A DNA stretch of 64,000 nt from JASHUC01 sp035606175 (GTDB lineage Bacteria; Pseudomonadota; Gammaproteobacteria; Steroidobacterales; Steroidobacteraceae): assembly GCA_035606175.1 (NCBI GenBank), contig DATNFW010000032.1, positions 1 to 64,000 on the forward strand, written 5' to 3'. The translations under genes were made by a program, and so were the position numbers. The first letter of the stretch is position 1. The number at the start of each line of letters is the position of its first letter. Positions 27,389 to 35,920 of this stretch are shown here, piece after piece. The notes beneath the pieces are model-generated. The model did no database searches, had not been told where the DNA came from, and worked only from the letters and a program-made list of their open reading frames with translations.

Positions 27389-27413
27389 ACGGGTCATTCT
27401 TGACGGGTCATTC
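27389..27413. repeat. Tandem 11-mer in the divergent MBL/S9 intergenic region
   Basis: ACGGGTCATTC occurs at 27389-27399 and 27403-27413, a 14-base period. The unit boundary reads TTGACGGGTCA, containing the dyad TGAC-CC-GTCA on the other strand. It lies within the 56 bases between two divergent start codons, so it could be an operator; no regulator is adjacent. Confidence 0.5.
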
Positions 27414-27436
27414 GTCGTCGCACGCCCAAGTTTCGC

Positions 27437-29599
27437 ATGAGCCGATCCCCGCTGCGCGCAGGAGCACTTGCGCAGGTGCACGCGCGAGCACTCGCCGCTG
27501 CATTGCTGGCGCTAGCTTTGTGTGCGGAGACCGTGAGCGGCGCGCCGGCGCCGGGGCACGCGCCGCCGACTGCAAACGTCGCATTCCATCGCGAGATCGG
27601 CAACGTAATCCTCGAGGGCATCCCGCCGCTCGATGAGCGGCTCGCCGCCCGGCTCGAGCGCTACACGAACACGCGCGAGGCCACCTTCCTCGACTGGCTG
27701 CCGGACGGCAGCATGCTCATCGCGACCCGCTTCGGGAATGCCACGGAGATCCATCGCGTCGCCGCACCGCTCGGCGCGCGCGAGCAGCTCACGTACCGCC
27801 ACGAGCCGATCGCCGTTGCCGCCGCGCAGCCCGCGGCCACCGACGAGGGCTTCGCGTTTCTCGAGGACCAGGGCGGGGATGAGCTGAGCCAGATCTACTA
27901 CTTCCCGCTCGCGTCACGATCGCCCGCGGGGCGGCCGCAGGTGAGTGGAGCTGCGGCGGACGGTGCTGCGGGCGATGTCCGTCTCCTCACCGACGGAAGG
28001 TCGCACCATGGCGGACTCGTGTGGTCGAAGGACGGCAGCCAGCTCGCATTTTTCGGGAACGAGCGGAGCGAGGCGGACGAGGATATCTACACCGTCGATC
28101 TCGCCGCGGGGACGAGACCGCGGCTTCTGGTGCCCGGGCGCGAGGGCTCGTGGCGCCCGCTCGACTGGTCCTCCGATGGAAAGCAGCTGCTGATCGAGCA
28201 GACGATCTCGGCAACGGACAGTCATCTGTATCTCGCCGATGCATCGATCGGGACACTGACGCCGGTCGACCTCGGCTCGCGAAAGACGAGCGTGCGGGCG
28301 GCGCGTTTCGCCCCGGACGGGCGCGGTATCTATGTGCTCTCGGATGCGGGCAGCGAGACCACCGTGCTCCGCCGCGTCGACCTCGTGACGCACGTATCGA
28401 CCGACCTCGCGAGCGCCGCGCCCTGGAGCATCGAGAGTTTCGACGTGAGCGCGGACGGACGATACCTCGCCTACGTCGCAAATGAGGATGGCAAGAGCCG
28501 GCTCACGGTTCTCGATACTCTCCTCAAGCTGCGCCTCGATCCCGCGGGCCTTCCGGATGGCGTGATCGGGTCGCCGCGGTTCGATCGGTCCGGCCGCCGG
28601 CTCGCGCTATCCGCGCAGAGCGCGGCATCGCCGCGCGATGTGTATGTGTACGAAGTCGACCGCAACACGCTCGTGCGCTGGACGCGAAGCGAGTCCGGTC
28701 CGATCTGCGCGGGGGCCGATGCGCGCGGCTATCCCGAAGCCGGCAGTCTCAAAGCGAGCGCGCTACAGACACCCCCGACGGCGGGGGCGAGCTGCCCGGC
28801 GTTCGTTGCGGCGGAGCTCATCCGATTTCCGACGTGGGATCGCGCGAACGGCGGCCGCCGCATGCTGTCGGCGTATCTGTACCAACCGCGCACTCCCGGT
28901 CCGCATCCGGTGCTCATCGACCTTCAGGGCGGCCCGCAGGGGCAGGCTCGCCCGGCGTTCGACGCGTTCGTGCAGTTCCTGGTGAACGAGCTCGGCTACG
29001 CGGTCATCGCCCCGAGCATCCGCGGCTCCTCGGGCTACGGCAGGACATTCCTCGGTCTCGACGATGGAGCGCTGCGCGAGGACGCATTGCGGGACATCGG
29101 CTCGCTGCTCGTTTGGATCGACCTGCAGCCCGCCCTCGACCGCGAACGGGTGGCCGTGCTCGGATCGGGATATGGAGGCTATCTCGCGCTCGCATCGCTC
29201 GCCGATTACAACGATCGGCTGCGCGGTGCGATCGATGTGTGCGGGATCACGGATTTCGTGAGATTCCTCGAGCACACCGCCGCCTGGCGCCGCGGCGTCG
29301 AGCGCGCCGAGTACGGCGACGAGCGCGAGCCGCAAATGCACGATTTCCTGAGCCGCATCTCCCCGATCTCGAAGGTCAAATGGATTCGTCGCCCGCTGCT
29401 CGTCGTGCAGGGGCTCGACGACCCGCGCGTGCCCGCAGCCCAATCGACCGATCTCGTTGCGAGCCTGCGCGCGCGTGGGGATGACGTGTGGTATCTCGCC
29501 GCGCGCGACGAGGGTCACGGCTTCCGTAAGAAATCGAACCGCGATACCTATTACGAGGTCGCGGCGATGTTCCTGCAGCGACTCGCGACCGCGGAGTGA
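27437..29599 (+). CDS. S9-family (prolyl oligopeptidase-like) exported protein lacking the nucleophilic Ser
   Basis: The 720-residue protein has a signal peptide (residues about 13-36), a WD40-like beta-propeller (about 60-430, e.g. 'LVWSKDGSQLAFFGNERSEADEDIY') and a C-terminal alpha/beta hydrolase domain. The acid (Asp661 in 'QGLDDPRVP') and His (His694 in 'DEGHGF') are in place. The nucleophile elbow reads GSGYGGY instead of GxSYGGY: Gly578 (codon GGA at 29168) occupies the Ser position, with Ser577 just before it. The protein may therefore be catalytically dead or use a shifted residue. It is monocistronic and divergent from the MBL-prp unit. Confidence 0.88.
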   Translation: MSRSPLRAGALAQVHARALAAALLALALCAETVSGAPAPGHAPPTANVAFHREIGNVILEGIPPLDERLAARLERYTNTREATFLDWLPDGSMLIATRFGNATEIHRVAAPLGAREQLTYRHEPIAVAAAQPAATDEGFAFLEDQGGDELSQIYYFPLASRSPAGRPQVSGAAADGAAGDVRLLTDGRSHHGGLVWSKDGSQLAFFGNERSEADEDIYTVDLAAGTRPRLLVPGREGSWRPLDWSSDGKQLLIEQTISATDSHLYLADASIGTLTPVDLGSRKTSVRAARFAPDGRGIYVLSDAGSETTVLRRVDLVTHVSTDLASAAPWSIESFDVSADGRYLAYVANEDGKSRLTVLDTLLKLRLDPAGLPDGVIGSPRFDRSGRRLALSAQSAASPRDVYVYEVDRNTLVRWTRSESGPICAGADARGYPEAGSLKASALQTPPTAGASCPAFVAAELIRFPTWDRANGGRRMLSAYLYQPRTPGPHPVLIDLQGGPQGQARPAFDAFVQFLVNELGYAVIAPSIRGSSGYGRTFLGLDDGALREDALRDIGSLLVWIDLQPALDRERVAVLGSGYGGYLALASLADYNDRLRGAIDVCGITDFVRFLEHTAAWRRGVERAEYGDEREPQMHDFLSRISPISKVKWIRRPLLVVQGLDDPRVPAAQSTDLVASLRARGDDVWYLAARDEGHGFRKKSNRDTYYEVAAMFLQRLATAE

Positions 29600-29640
29600 G
29601 GCTTCAGGCGCCGCAGGGGCGCGCGGTTCGCAGCGGCTCG

Positions 29641-29700
29641 GGCGTGAGCGGTCGAGGCGTGAGCGGTCGAGGCGTCGGCGGCCGGGGCGTCAGGGGTCGG
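29641..29700. repeat. Four tandem 15-bp repeats between S9 gene and cytochrome c4
   Basis: Units begin GGCGT: GGCGTGAGCGGTCGA twice, then GGCGTCGGCGGCCGG and GGCGTCAGGGGTCGG. They fill most of the 109-base spacer between two convergent stop codons. The 15-base period is a whole number of codons, but neither flanking gene reads into it. Confidence 0.85.
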
Positions 29701-29708
29701 GACCCGCC

Positions 29709-30362
29709 TCAGCGCTCGGCCGTGATGCTCGCGAAGGGGCGGGGGAGCGTCTCCAGACCCGGGGTGATCTTGCTGTAGTAGTCCGCGATCACCCGCATGT
29801 CGTCTTCTTTCACCTGCGCGGCCATGCCCGCCATGATGGGGTTCTTGCGAGCGCCGCTCTTGTACTCCCTGAGCGCCTGCACGATGTAGTCGGCATGCTG
29901 GCCGGCGATGCTCGGATACTGCGGGATGACGCCGATCCCATCGGCCCCGTGACAGGCGACGCAAACGGCCGCGGCGGCCGGCGGCTTGAGCTCGCTCGCC
30001 GGTGCCGTGCCCGCCTTGAGCACCGGCCCGGCGAAGTACACGGCGATGTCGGCCATGTCCTGCGCCGAGAGCTCGGAGGCCTGCGCGTGCATGGTCGTGT
30101 GCGAGCGTTCACCGTTCTTGTACGCTGTCAGCGCTGCGACGAGATAGTCCGGGTGCTGTCCGCGGAGCTCCGGCACGCTGTAGTCCGGAAATGCGTTGCG
30201 ATACCCCGCGATTCCATGACAACCGAGGCAGGTGTAGGAGATCGCCTTGCCGCGCTCCGGGTTGCCGTTGAGCGGCGCGCCCTGGGCGAGCGCCGCCGCG
30301 CTCGCGAGCGCCCCGCAGAGTACAGCGGTCGAAAGAGCACCCGCGCGCATCCAAGACGCCAT
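29709..30362 (-). CDS. Diheme cytochrome c4-type protein
   Basis: The 217-residue periplasmic protein has a signal peptide (about 1-27) and two c-type heme sites, CLGCH at residues 45-49 and CVACH at 134-138, each in a ~100-residue domain with the repeated pattern 'P.L.GQH.DY...AL..YK.G.R'. This tandem layout is that of cytochrome c4, an electron carrier to terminal oxidases. The ATG at 30362 is preceded by GAGGATCGAT and gives the signal peptide; the frame is open 13 codons further. It is divergent from dtd. Confidence 0.9.
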   Translation of the reverse strand: MASWMRAGALSTAVLCGALASAAALAQGAPLNGNPERGKAISYTCLGCHGIAGYRNAFPDYSVPELRGQHPDYLVAALTAYKNGERSHTTMHAQASELSAQDMADIAVYFAGPVLKAGTAPASELKPPAAAAVCVACHGADGIGVIPQYPSIAGQHADYIVQALREYKSGARKNPIMAGMAAQVKEDDMRVIADYYSKITPGLETLPRPFASITAER

Positions 30363-30472
30363 ATCGATCCTCGAGGTGACGGAAAAATGGCCCCGAATCA
30401 TAAGGATTCGCGGCGCGCTTTGCCACCGAGCGGCTCGGAGCCAACCGGCTCGCGGTGCAGGCGAGCGCGCGC

Positions 30473-30916
30473 ATGATCGCGCTGATTCAGCGCGTACTCT
30501 CGGCGCACGTCGACGTCGAGAGCCGCACCGTCGGCTCGATCGAGCACGGCGTGCTCGCGCTCATCGGCGTGCAGAAGGACGACACGCACGCCTCGGCGGA
30601 TCGGTTGCTCGAGCGCGTGTTGACGTACCGAATCTTCGCGGACGATGCCGGCCGCATGAATCGCAGCCTCGCAGATGTGCACGGCGGACTGCTCCTCGTT
30701 CCGCAGTTCACGCTCGCCGCCGACACGCGCCAGGGGACGCGCGCGGGTTTCAGCACGGCGGCCGCTCCCGATTCCGCCCGGGCATTGTTCGAGCATCTCC
30801 TCGAGCAGGCGCGGGCGCGGCATGCACCGGTTGCGGCCGGCGTATTCGGCGCGCACATGCGCGTCTCATCGATCAACGACGGGCCGGTGACTTTCTGGCT
30901 GCAAAGCCCCGCATGA
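30473..30916 (+). CDS. dtd: D-aminoacyl-tRNA deacylase
   Basis: Dtd hydrolyses D-amino acids (and Gly mischarges) from tRNA. The 147-residue protein begins MIALIQRVLSAHVDVE as in E. coli Dtd and ends with 'INDGPVTFWLQSPA', matching the Gly-Pro motif NxGPVTF. The other motif, SQFTL in the E. coli enzyme, reads PQFTL here ('LLLVPQFTLAADTRQG'), so the usual Ser is Pro. An upstream ATG at 30455 adds six residues but lacks the family N-terminus. Confidence 0.93.
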   Translation: MIALIQRVLSAHVDVESRTVGSIEHGVLALIGVQKDDTHASADRLLERVLTYRIFADDAGRMNRSLADVHGGLLLVPQFTLAADTRQGTRAGFSTAAAPDSARALFEHLLEQARARHAPVAAGVFGAHMRVSSINDGPVTFWLQSPA

Positions 30917-31025
30917 GGTGCGGCTTGCGAAGCGGGCGGCTCGCCGCCATGCACCGGCAGGATTTACCTTAACATCCGCGCTCGGCTCGCGAGAGCGGCG
31001 CGCTTCCTATTGAGCGGGGTATCGG

Positions 31026-31247
31026 ATGCTCGATCTGGTCTTGATTCTGATCATCGTGCTCCTCATCTTCGGCTCTAAGAAGCTGCGGGGCCTCGGCTCG
31101 GACCTGGGCTCGGCGATCAGGCGCTTTCGGCGCGGAATGAGGGAAGGTTCAAGCGCGCCGCGCGCCGAGCAGGTAGAATCGATGCGCCCGGACGCCGAAT
31201 TTCCCGAGGTTGCGGACCCCGAACGGGTGAGACGGAAGGGCGACTGA
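31026..31247 (+). CDS. tatA: Sec-independent translocase TatA
   Basis: The 73-residue protein has one N-terminal membrane helix (MLDLVLILIIVLLIFGSKK), the hinge 'GSKKLRGLGSDLGSAIRRFRRGM' that forms the amphipathic helix, and a short charged tail. GAGCGGGG lies upstream. TatA forms the transport pore for folded proteins such as the Rieske and cofactor enzymes. It is followed by tatB and tatC. Confidence 0.94.
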   Translation: MLDLVLILIIVLLIFGSKKLRGLGSDLGSAIRRFRRGMREGSSAPRAEQVESMRPDAEFPEVADPERVRRKGD

Positions 31248-31313
31248 CCGCCCACTATCATTACTTTGCGGCGCCATGCTCCCCGCAAGAGCGACGCCAA
31301 GCTCGACTTTCAG

Positions 31314-32135
31314 ATGTTCTCGATCGATTTCCCAGAGATCATCATCATCTTCGCGCTGGCCTTGGTCGTGCTCGGCCCCAAGAAGCTGCCGGGTGCGGCC
31401 GCGAAGATCGGCCGCTGGGTCGGCCGTGCTCGATCGATGGCGCGGCAGTTCCGTGAGCAGCTCGAGCAGGAGGTCTCGAGCGCCGAGACCGCGATGGACA
31501 TTCGCAAGTCGGTCGATTCCGCCGCCAAGCCCGCGCAGAAGACTGCAGCCGAGGCTGGAGTTGCAGCAGCGGCTGCGGCTGGAGCAGCGGCGGCTGCCGC
31601 TGCCGCTCAGCGGCAAGGCGCACCGCATGAAGCGCCGTCCGAAGGGATACCGCAGGGGGCGGTCGAACACGGATCCGCGACTGCCGAGGCCATCCCCACA
31701 GATCCCGCGACGCACGAGCCGATGCCCTACGAGTCGTACGGGATGCCGCCGCCGGAGGGCTACGAGCCTGCGCCCCAGCAGCTCACGTTCGATGCTCAGC
31801 TGCACGATACGGCGCTTCCGCCGGTGAGCGCTGCCGAAGCTGCCGCCCGGGCCGGCCACGACGCCCCGGCGAGCATGGAATCGCATTCGTCGGATGTCCG
31901 GGAATGGCTCCCCGAGTCACAGACCTGGATGGCGAGCGCGGGCTGGGAAACTGCCGAGCCGGCCGCGGATGCGGCAGCGCCGACGTCGAAGCCCGAAGAC
32001 GCCGCGACGGTGCAGCCTTCATCCACGCCTCGACAGGGCGAGGCGCATGGAGCGCCGCCGCGCGATTCCGCGCGCGAGTCAGCCTCCGCCCCCTCGCCCT
32101 CGCGCACCGCAGCCGTCGAGAACGACGATCGCTAG
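31314..32135 (+). CDS. tatB: Sec-independent translocase TatB, long tail
   Basis: TatB with TatC forms the twin-arginine signal receptor. The start MFSIDFPEIIIIFALALVVLGPKKLPGAAAKIGRWVGRARSM gives the canonical short periplasmic end, membrane helix, and amphipathic helix. At 273 residues it is about 100 longer than usual: from about residue 75 the tail is Ala/Pro/Glu-rich low complexity ('AGVAAAAAAGAAAAAAAAQ') with no recognised domain. It lies 12 bases before tatC. Confidence 0.92.
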   Translation: MFSIDFPEIIIIFALALVVLGPKKLPGAAAKIGRWVGRARSMARQFREQLEQEVSSAETAMDIRKSVDSAAKPAQKTAAEAGVAAAAAAGAAAAAAAAQRQGAPHEAPSEGIPQGAVEHGSATAEAIPTDPATHEPMPYESYGMPPPEGYEPAPQQLTFDAQLHDTALPPVSAAEAAARAGHDAPASMESHSSDVREWLPESQTWMASAGWETAEPAADAAAPTSKPEDAATVQPSSTPRQGEAHGAPPRDSARESASAPSPSRTAAVENDDR

Positions 32136-32147
32136 CGAGCTAGCGCC

Positions 32148-32927
32148 ATGAGCAACGACGAGCCCGAGGAGAAGCTGGCCGAAGGCACGCTCATCTCCCA
32201 TCTGCTCGAGCTGCGCAACCGGCTGATCCGGGCGATGATCGCCTGGGTCATCGTCTTCATCCCGTGCGCTTGGAAGTCGAACGCCCTGTTCGACATGGTC
32301 GCGAGCCCGATCCAGGCGAAGCTCCCCCCGGGCTCTCATCTGATCGCGACCGGCGTCATCACGCCGTTCATGACGCCCTTCAAGCTTGCGATGTACGTGG
32401 CGCTGTTCATCGCCATGCCGTACGTGCTCTATCAAATCTGGGCGTTCGTCGCGCCGGGACTCTACCGTCACGAGAAGCGCTTCGCGCTCCCGCTCGTCGT
32501 CTCCTCGATTCTATTGTTCTATGCCGGCATCGCGTTCGCCTTCTACGCCGTCTTCCCGGTCGTCTTTCAGTTCATGGTGACGACGACCCCGAAGGGCATC
32601 CTGATGATGACGGACATCTCGCAGTACCTCGATTTCGTGATGCGGCTGTTTCTCGCATTCGGCGTCGCCTTCGAGGCCCCGATCGCGGTCGTGCTGCTCG
32701 CGACGACGGGTCTCGTGAGCGTCGAGAAGCTCGCCTCTAACCGCGGTTACGTGCTCATCGCGATCTTCGTCGCCGCCGCGGCGCTCGCGCCGCCCGACTC
32801 GATTTCCATGATCATCATGGCGGTCCCGATGTACCTGCTGTACGAGGCGGGATTGTTTTTCGCGAAGATCGCGGTCAAAGCAAAAGCGCGCCGCGAAGCG
32901 GAAACTGGCGAGGCAGCGAAAGCGTAG
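32148..32927 (+). CDS. tatC: Sec-independent translocase TatC
   Basis: The 259-residue polytopic protein has six membrane helices and the conserved 'EEKLAEGTLISHLLELRNRLIRAMIAW' N-terminus, 'YVLYQIWAFVAPGLYRHEKR' with the substrate-binding region, and 'FGVAFEAPIAVVLLATTGLV'. It recognises the twin-arginine signal. It ends 9 bases from the convergent carbonic anhydrase gene. Confidence 0.97.
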   Translation: MSNDEPEEKLAEGTLISHLLELRNRLIRAMIAWVIVFIPCAWKSNALFDMVASPIQAKLPPGSHLIATGVITPFMTPFKLAMYVALFIAMPYVLYQIWAFVAPGLYRHEKRFALPLVVSSILLFYAGIAFAFYAVFPVVFQFMVTTTPKGILMMTDISQYLDFVMRLFLAFGVAFEAPIAVVLLATTGLVSVEKLASNRGYVLIAIFVAAAALAPPDSISMIIMAVPMYLLYEAGLFFAKIAVKAKARREAETGEAAKA

Positions 32928-32936
32928 CGGAGACCC

Positions 32937-33617
32937 CTAAGCTCCCGCGATCCGCGCACCGACGCGCCGGACGGCATTCGCGAGCTCCGCGGCCGGCTCC
33001 CGGTGAGCCGAGGCGGCAAAGCCGAGATCCTGTAGCAGTCCGTCGGAAAGACTGTAGATCCAGGCATGCACGGAGAGCGCCTGGCCGCGGTCCCAGGCGT
33101 CCCGCACGATGGTCGTGCGGCAGACGTTGTGCGCCTGCTCGAGCACATTGAGCTCGCACAGACGGTCCGCGCGGAGCGCCTCATCGCGCTCGCGCGAGAG
33201 CAGCGTCTCGCGCCTTTCCGCCACGTCCTGGATGTGCCGCAGCCAGTTGTCGATGAGCCCTAGGGGGGCGCCGCGGCACGCGGCTGCGATGCCCCCGCAG
33301 CCGTAATGACCGCAGACGATGGCGTGCTCGACGCGCAGGACGTCGACCGCGTATTGCAGGACCGAGAGGCAGTTGAGGTCCGTGTGCAGCACGAGATTCG
33401 CGACGTTGCGGTGGACGAAGACCTCCCCCGGCGGCAGCCCCGTGATCTGATTCGCCGGTACGCGGCTGTCGGAGCAGCCGATCCATAGGAATTTCGGCGC
33501 CTGCTGCGCAGCCAGCCTCCGGAAGAATTCCGGGTCCTCGCGAACGGTCTCCTCCGCCCAGCGCCGGTTGTTCTCGACGAGCCCCTCGGGGTTGCGGGTT
33601 TCGGATCGTTGCTTCAT
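32937..33617 (-). CDS. can: Beta-class carbonic anhydrase
   Basis: The enzyme interconverts CO2 and bicarbonate. The 226-residue protein carries all zinc and active-site residues of the beta class: Cys48-Ser-Asp50-Ser-Arg52 in 'IGCSDSRVP', and His104/Cys107 in 'CGHYGCGGI'. Length and 'ENNRRWAEETVREDPEFFRRLA' match the Can (YadF) subgroup. No transporter is adjacent. Confidence 0.95.
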   Translation of the reverse strand: MKQRSETRNPEGLVENNRRWAEETVREDPEFFRRLAAQQAPKFLWIGCSDSRVPANQITGLPPGEVFVHRNVANLVLHTDLNCLSVLQYAVDVLRVEHAIVCGHYGCGGIAAACRGAPLGLIDNWLRHIQDVAERRETLLSRERDEALRADRLCELNVLEQAHNVCRTTIVRDAWDRGQALSVHAWIYSLSDGLLQDLGFAASAHREPAAELANAVRRVGARIAGA

Positions 33618-33680
33618 GTTCGACTCGGGCCTCCCGGCGGATGAGCGCGGAGCGCCGCGCCAGCCGCTCGCTCCCGCATC

Positions 33681-34496
33681 TCAAAAGGCGAGCTCGACGC
33701 TCACCGGACAGTGATCGCTCCCCATCACGTCCGCATGGATGCGCGCAGCCTTGACAGATTTGCGCAGCGCGGCGGACACCAGAATGTAATCGATTCTCCA
33801 TCCTACGTTGCGCGCGCGCGAGTTCGCGAAGTGGCTCCACCAGGTGTAGTGGCCTTTGCCCTGCTCGAACAGGCGAAACGTGTCGAGGAACCCGGCGCTC
33901 AGCAAATTTCCGAAGCCTTCGCGCTCCTCGTCCGTGAACCCTTTGCGGCCCCGATTCGGGCCGGGATTCGCGAGGTCGAGCTCGGTATGGGCGACGTTGA
34001 GGTCGCCGCAAAAGAGGACCGGCTTTTTCTTCTCGAGCATCCGGCAGTAAGCGAGGAAGGCGGGGTCCCAGTGCTCGTGGCGCAGTGCGAGGCGCGACAG
34101 GTCGTCCTTCGCGTTCGGCGTGTAGACCGAGACGACGTAGAGTTTCGGAAATTCCGCGGTGATGACCCGGCCTTCCTCGCTCGCGTCGCGCTCGAGCTCG
34201 TCGGCGAATCTGAACCGGCGCGCGAATCGCCTCGGGAAGCCGTTCACGACCGAGAGGGGCTTCTGCCTCGAGAAGATCGCCGTCCCCGAGTAGCCCTTCT
34301 TCGCCGCCGAATTCCAGCACTCGTGATAGCCCGGCATCTCGATCTCGATCTGCCCGCGCTCCGCTTTCGTCTCCTGCAGACACAGAATGTCCGGGCGATG
34401 GCTCTTCACGAACGATTGAAAGTCGCCCCGCTTCACGACGGCGCGAATGCCGTTCACGTTCCACGAGTAGAGTCTTATCCGCAGCTTCGCGGGCAC
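33681..34496 (-). CDS. xthA: Exodeoxyribonuclease III
   Basis: ExoIII cuts AP sites and degrades 3' ends in base excision repair. The endonuclease/exonuclease/phosphatase fold is clear: 'SWNVNGIRAVVKRGDF', 'LCLQETKAE' (catalytic Glu), 'CGDLNVAH' (Asp/Asn) and C-terminal 'GSDHCPVSVEL' (Asp-His). I chose a GTG start (VPAKLRIRLYSWNVNG, 271 residues) because it fits the family N-terminus and lies about 35 bases after a TACACT -10-like box (34531-34536). An ATG at 34553 would add 19 residues. It is divergent from radC. Confidence 0.93.
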   Translation of the reverse strand: MPAKLRIRLYSWNVNGIRAVVKRGDFQSFVKSHRPDILCLQETKAERGQIEIEMPGYHECWNSAAKKGYSGTAIFSRQKPLSVVNGFPRRFARRFRFADELERDASEEGRVITAEFPKLYVVSVYTPNAKDDLSRLALRHEHWDPAFLAYCRMLEKKKPVLFCGDLNVAHTELDLANPGPNRGRKGFTDEEREGFGNLLSAGFLDTFRLFEQGKGHYTWWSHFANSRARNVGWRIDYILVSAALRKSVKAARIHADVMGSDHCPVSVELAF

Positions 34497-34606
34497 TGAT
34501 TTCGGCGCATCGAATGGACCGGCGGCGACGAGTGTAGCGTAATTTCCGGGCATTCTCGGGCCGATTACGGCTCGCCGCGCCGGTGCGCAGGCGGCAGAAT
34601 TCAACG

Positions 34607-35281
34607 ATGCCGATCCGCGACTGGCCGAAAAGCGAGCGCCCCCGCGAGCGATTGCTCGCGCGCGGTCCCGAGGCCCTGTCTGATGCCGAGCTGCTGGCCG
34701 TCATCATCGGATCGGGCCTGCGCGGCCGATCCGCTCTCGATGTCGCGCGCGAATTGATCGCTGCGTTCGGCTCGATACGGGGTTTGCTGCAGGCGGACTC
34801 ACGCGAGTGTCTGCGGATGCAGGGGCTCGGCCCGGCCCGTTTCGCGCTGCTGCGAGCGGGCGTCGAGCTCGCGCGCCGCCACCATCTCGATGCGCTGCAG
34901 GCCCGGCCTGTCGTGCCGAGTGAGAAGCCTCTGAGGGAGTTCCTCATCGCTCAGCTCCGCGACAGACCCTACGAGGTCTTCTGCTGCCTGCATCTCGACT
35001 CGCGACACCGGCTGATCACCTTCGAGGAGCTGTTCCGCGGCACCGTGGACGGGGCGGCCGTTCACCCGCGCGAGCTCGTGCGCCAGGCCGTGGCGCACAA
35101 TTCGACGGCGGTGATCCTTGCGCACAATCACCCCTCGGGCGTGGCAGAGCCGAGCCACGCCGACGAGTTGATCACACGTCGGGTTCGTGATTCGCTCGCA
35201 TTGATAGATGTGCGCGTGCTCGATCACATCGTCGTCGGCGATGGCACGTGCGTCTCCTTCGCCGAACGCGGTCTTCTTTGA
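34607..35281 (+). CDS. radC: RadC-family JAB domain protein
   Basis: The 224-residue protein has an N-terminal helix-hairpin-helix region ('LSDAELLAVIIGSGLRGRSALDVARELI', 'MQGLGPARFALLRAG') and a C-terminal JAB1/MPN-like domain with metal motif HxHPSG as 'AHNHPSGVAEPSHAD' and an upstream Glu in 'FEELFRGT'. The family is widespread; its former link to recombination repair is not established. A DNA-processing role is inferred only. Confidence 0.93.
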   Translation: MPIRDWPKSERPRERLLARGPEALSDAELLAVIIGSGLRGRSALDVARELIAAFGSIRGLLQADSRECLRMQGLGPARFALLRAGVELARRHHLDALQARPVVPSEKPLREFLIAQLRDRPYEVFCCLHLDSRHRLITFEELFRGTVDGAAVHPRELVRQAVAHNSTAVILAHNHPSGVAEPSHADELITRRVRDSLALIDVRVLDHIVVGDGTCVSFAERGLL

Positions 35282-35314
35282 ATCGAGCCCGGGCGTGCGA
35301 GCCGGCGCGTGCGT

Positions 35315-35776
35315 TCAACCCCGCGTCTCGGGGCCGCCCGCCGCGCGTGCCTCGCGCTCGACCAGCACTTTCAGCCGCGCGAGCGCGCGCTCCCAACCGG
35401 CGCGGCGCCGCAGATAGATCGCATCCCAGAGTTCCTCGGCGGGGAATCCGGAGCCGAGGATCCGCAGCGTGGCGCCGACCGGCGCCTCATCGAGAAGGAA
35501 ATCGTCTACGAGCGTGGCCTGCGACGTAAGGTTGTCGTAAGAGGGCAGATGGATGAGGCGCATACGCCGCTGCGGCTCGTAGATGTCGATGTGCGCTTCG
35601 GTTTCCGTGACCCGATCGACATTGGCGCGGAAGGCGCCGCCCGCACGAGCGCTGATCTCCGCGCCCGGCGCGCACCACAGCCCGAGAGCGCGCGAGTCCG
35701 TGAGCGCCGTCCAGACGGCCGGCACGGCGGCCGCGACGTCGACTCGATGAGCATAACCGCGCGTGCGTCCCGTCAT
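35315..35776 (-). CDS. SRPBCC / AHSA1-like domain protein
   Basis: The 153-residue protein has the START-like lipid-binding fold signature of the AHSA1 group: 'HRVDVAAAVPAVWTALTDSRALGLWCAPGAEISARAGGAFRANV' and a C-terminal amphipathic helix 'GWERALARLKVLVERE'. Members bind hydrophobic ligands or act as cochaperones; no substrate is evident. The ATG giving MTGRTRGYAHRV was chosen; two in-frame ATGs lie slightly upstream. It ends convergent with radC. Confidence 0.8.
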   Translation of the reverse strand: MTGRTRGYAHRVDVAAAVPAVWTALTDSRALGLWCAPGAEISARAGGAFRANVDRVTETEAHIDIYEPQRRMRLIHLPSYDNLTSQATLVDDFLLDEAPVGATLRILGSGFPAEELWDAIYLRRRAGWERALARLKVLVEREARAAGGPETRG

Positions 35777-35920
35777 GGTGCAAGTCATTGTGCCACGTCG
35801 CACCACGGCGCCTGTGACGCACCGCTCGGACGCGTCCAGCCGTTCCGCATCATGCTCATCTGCCGTTGAGGCCGGCTGCGGGTCGAGCCGGTCTCAAGGC
35901 GGACGTCCCGCAACTTTGCC

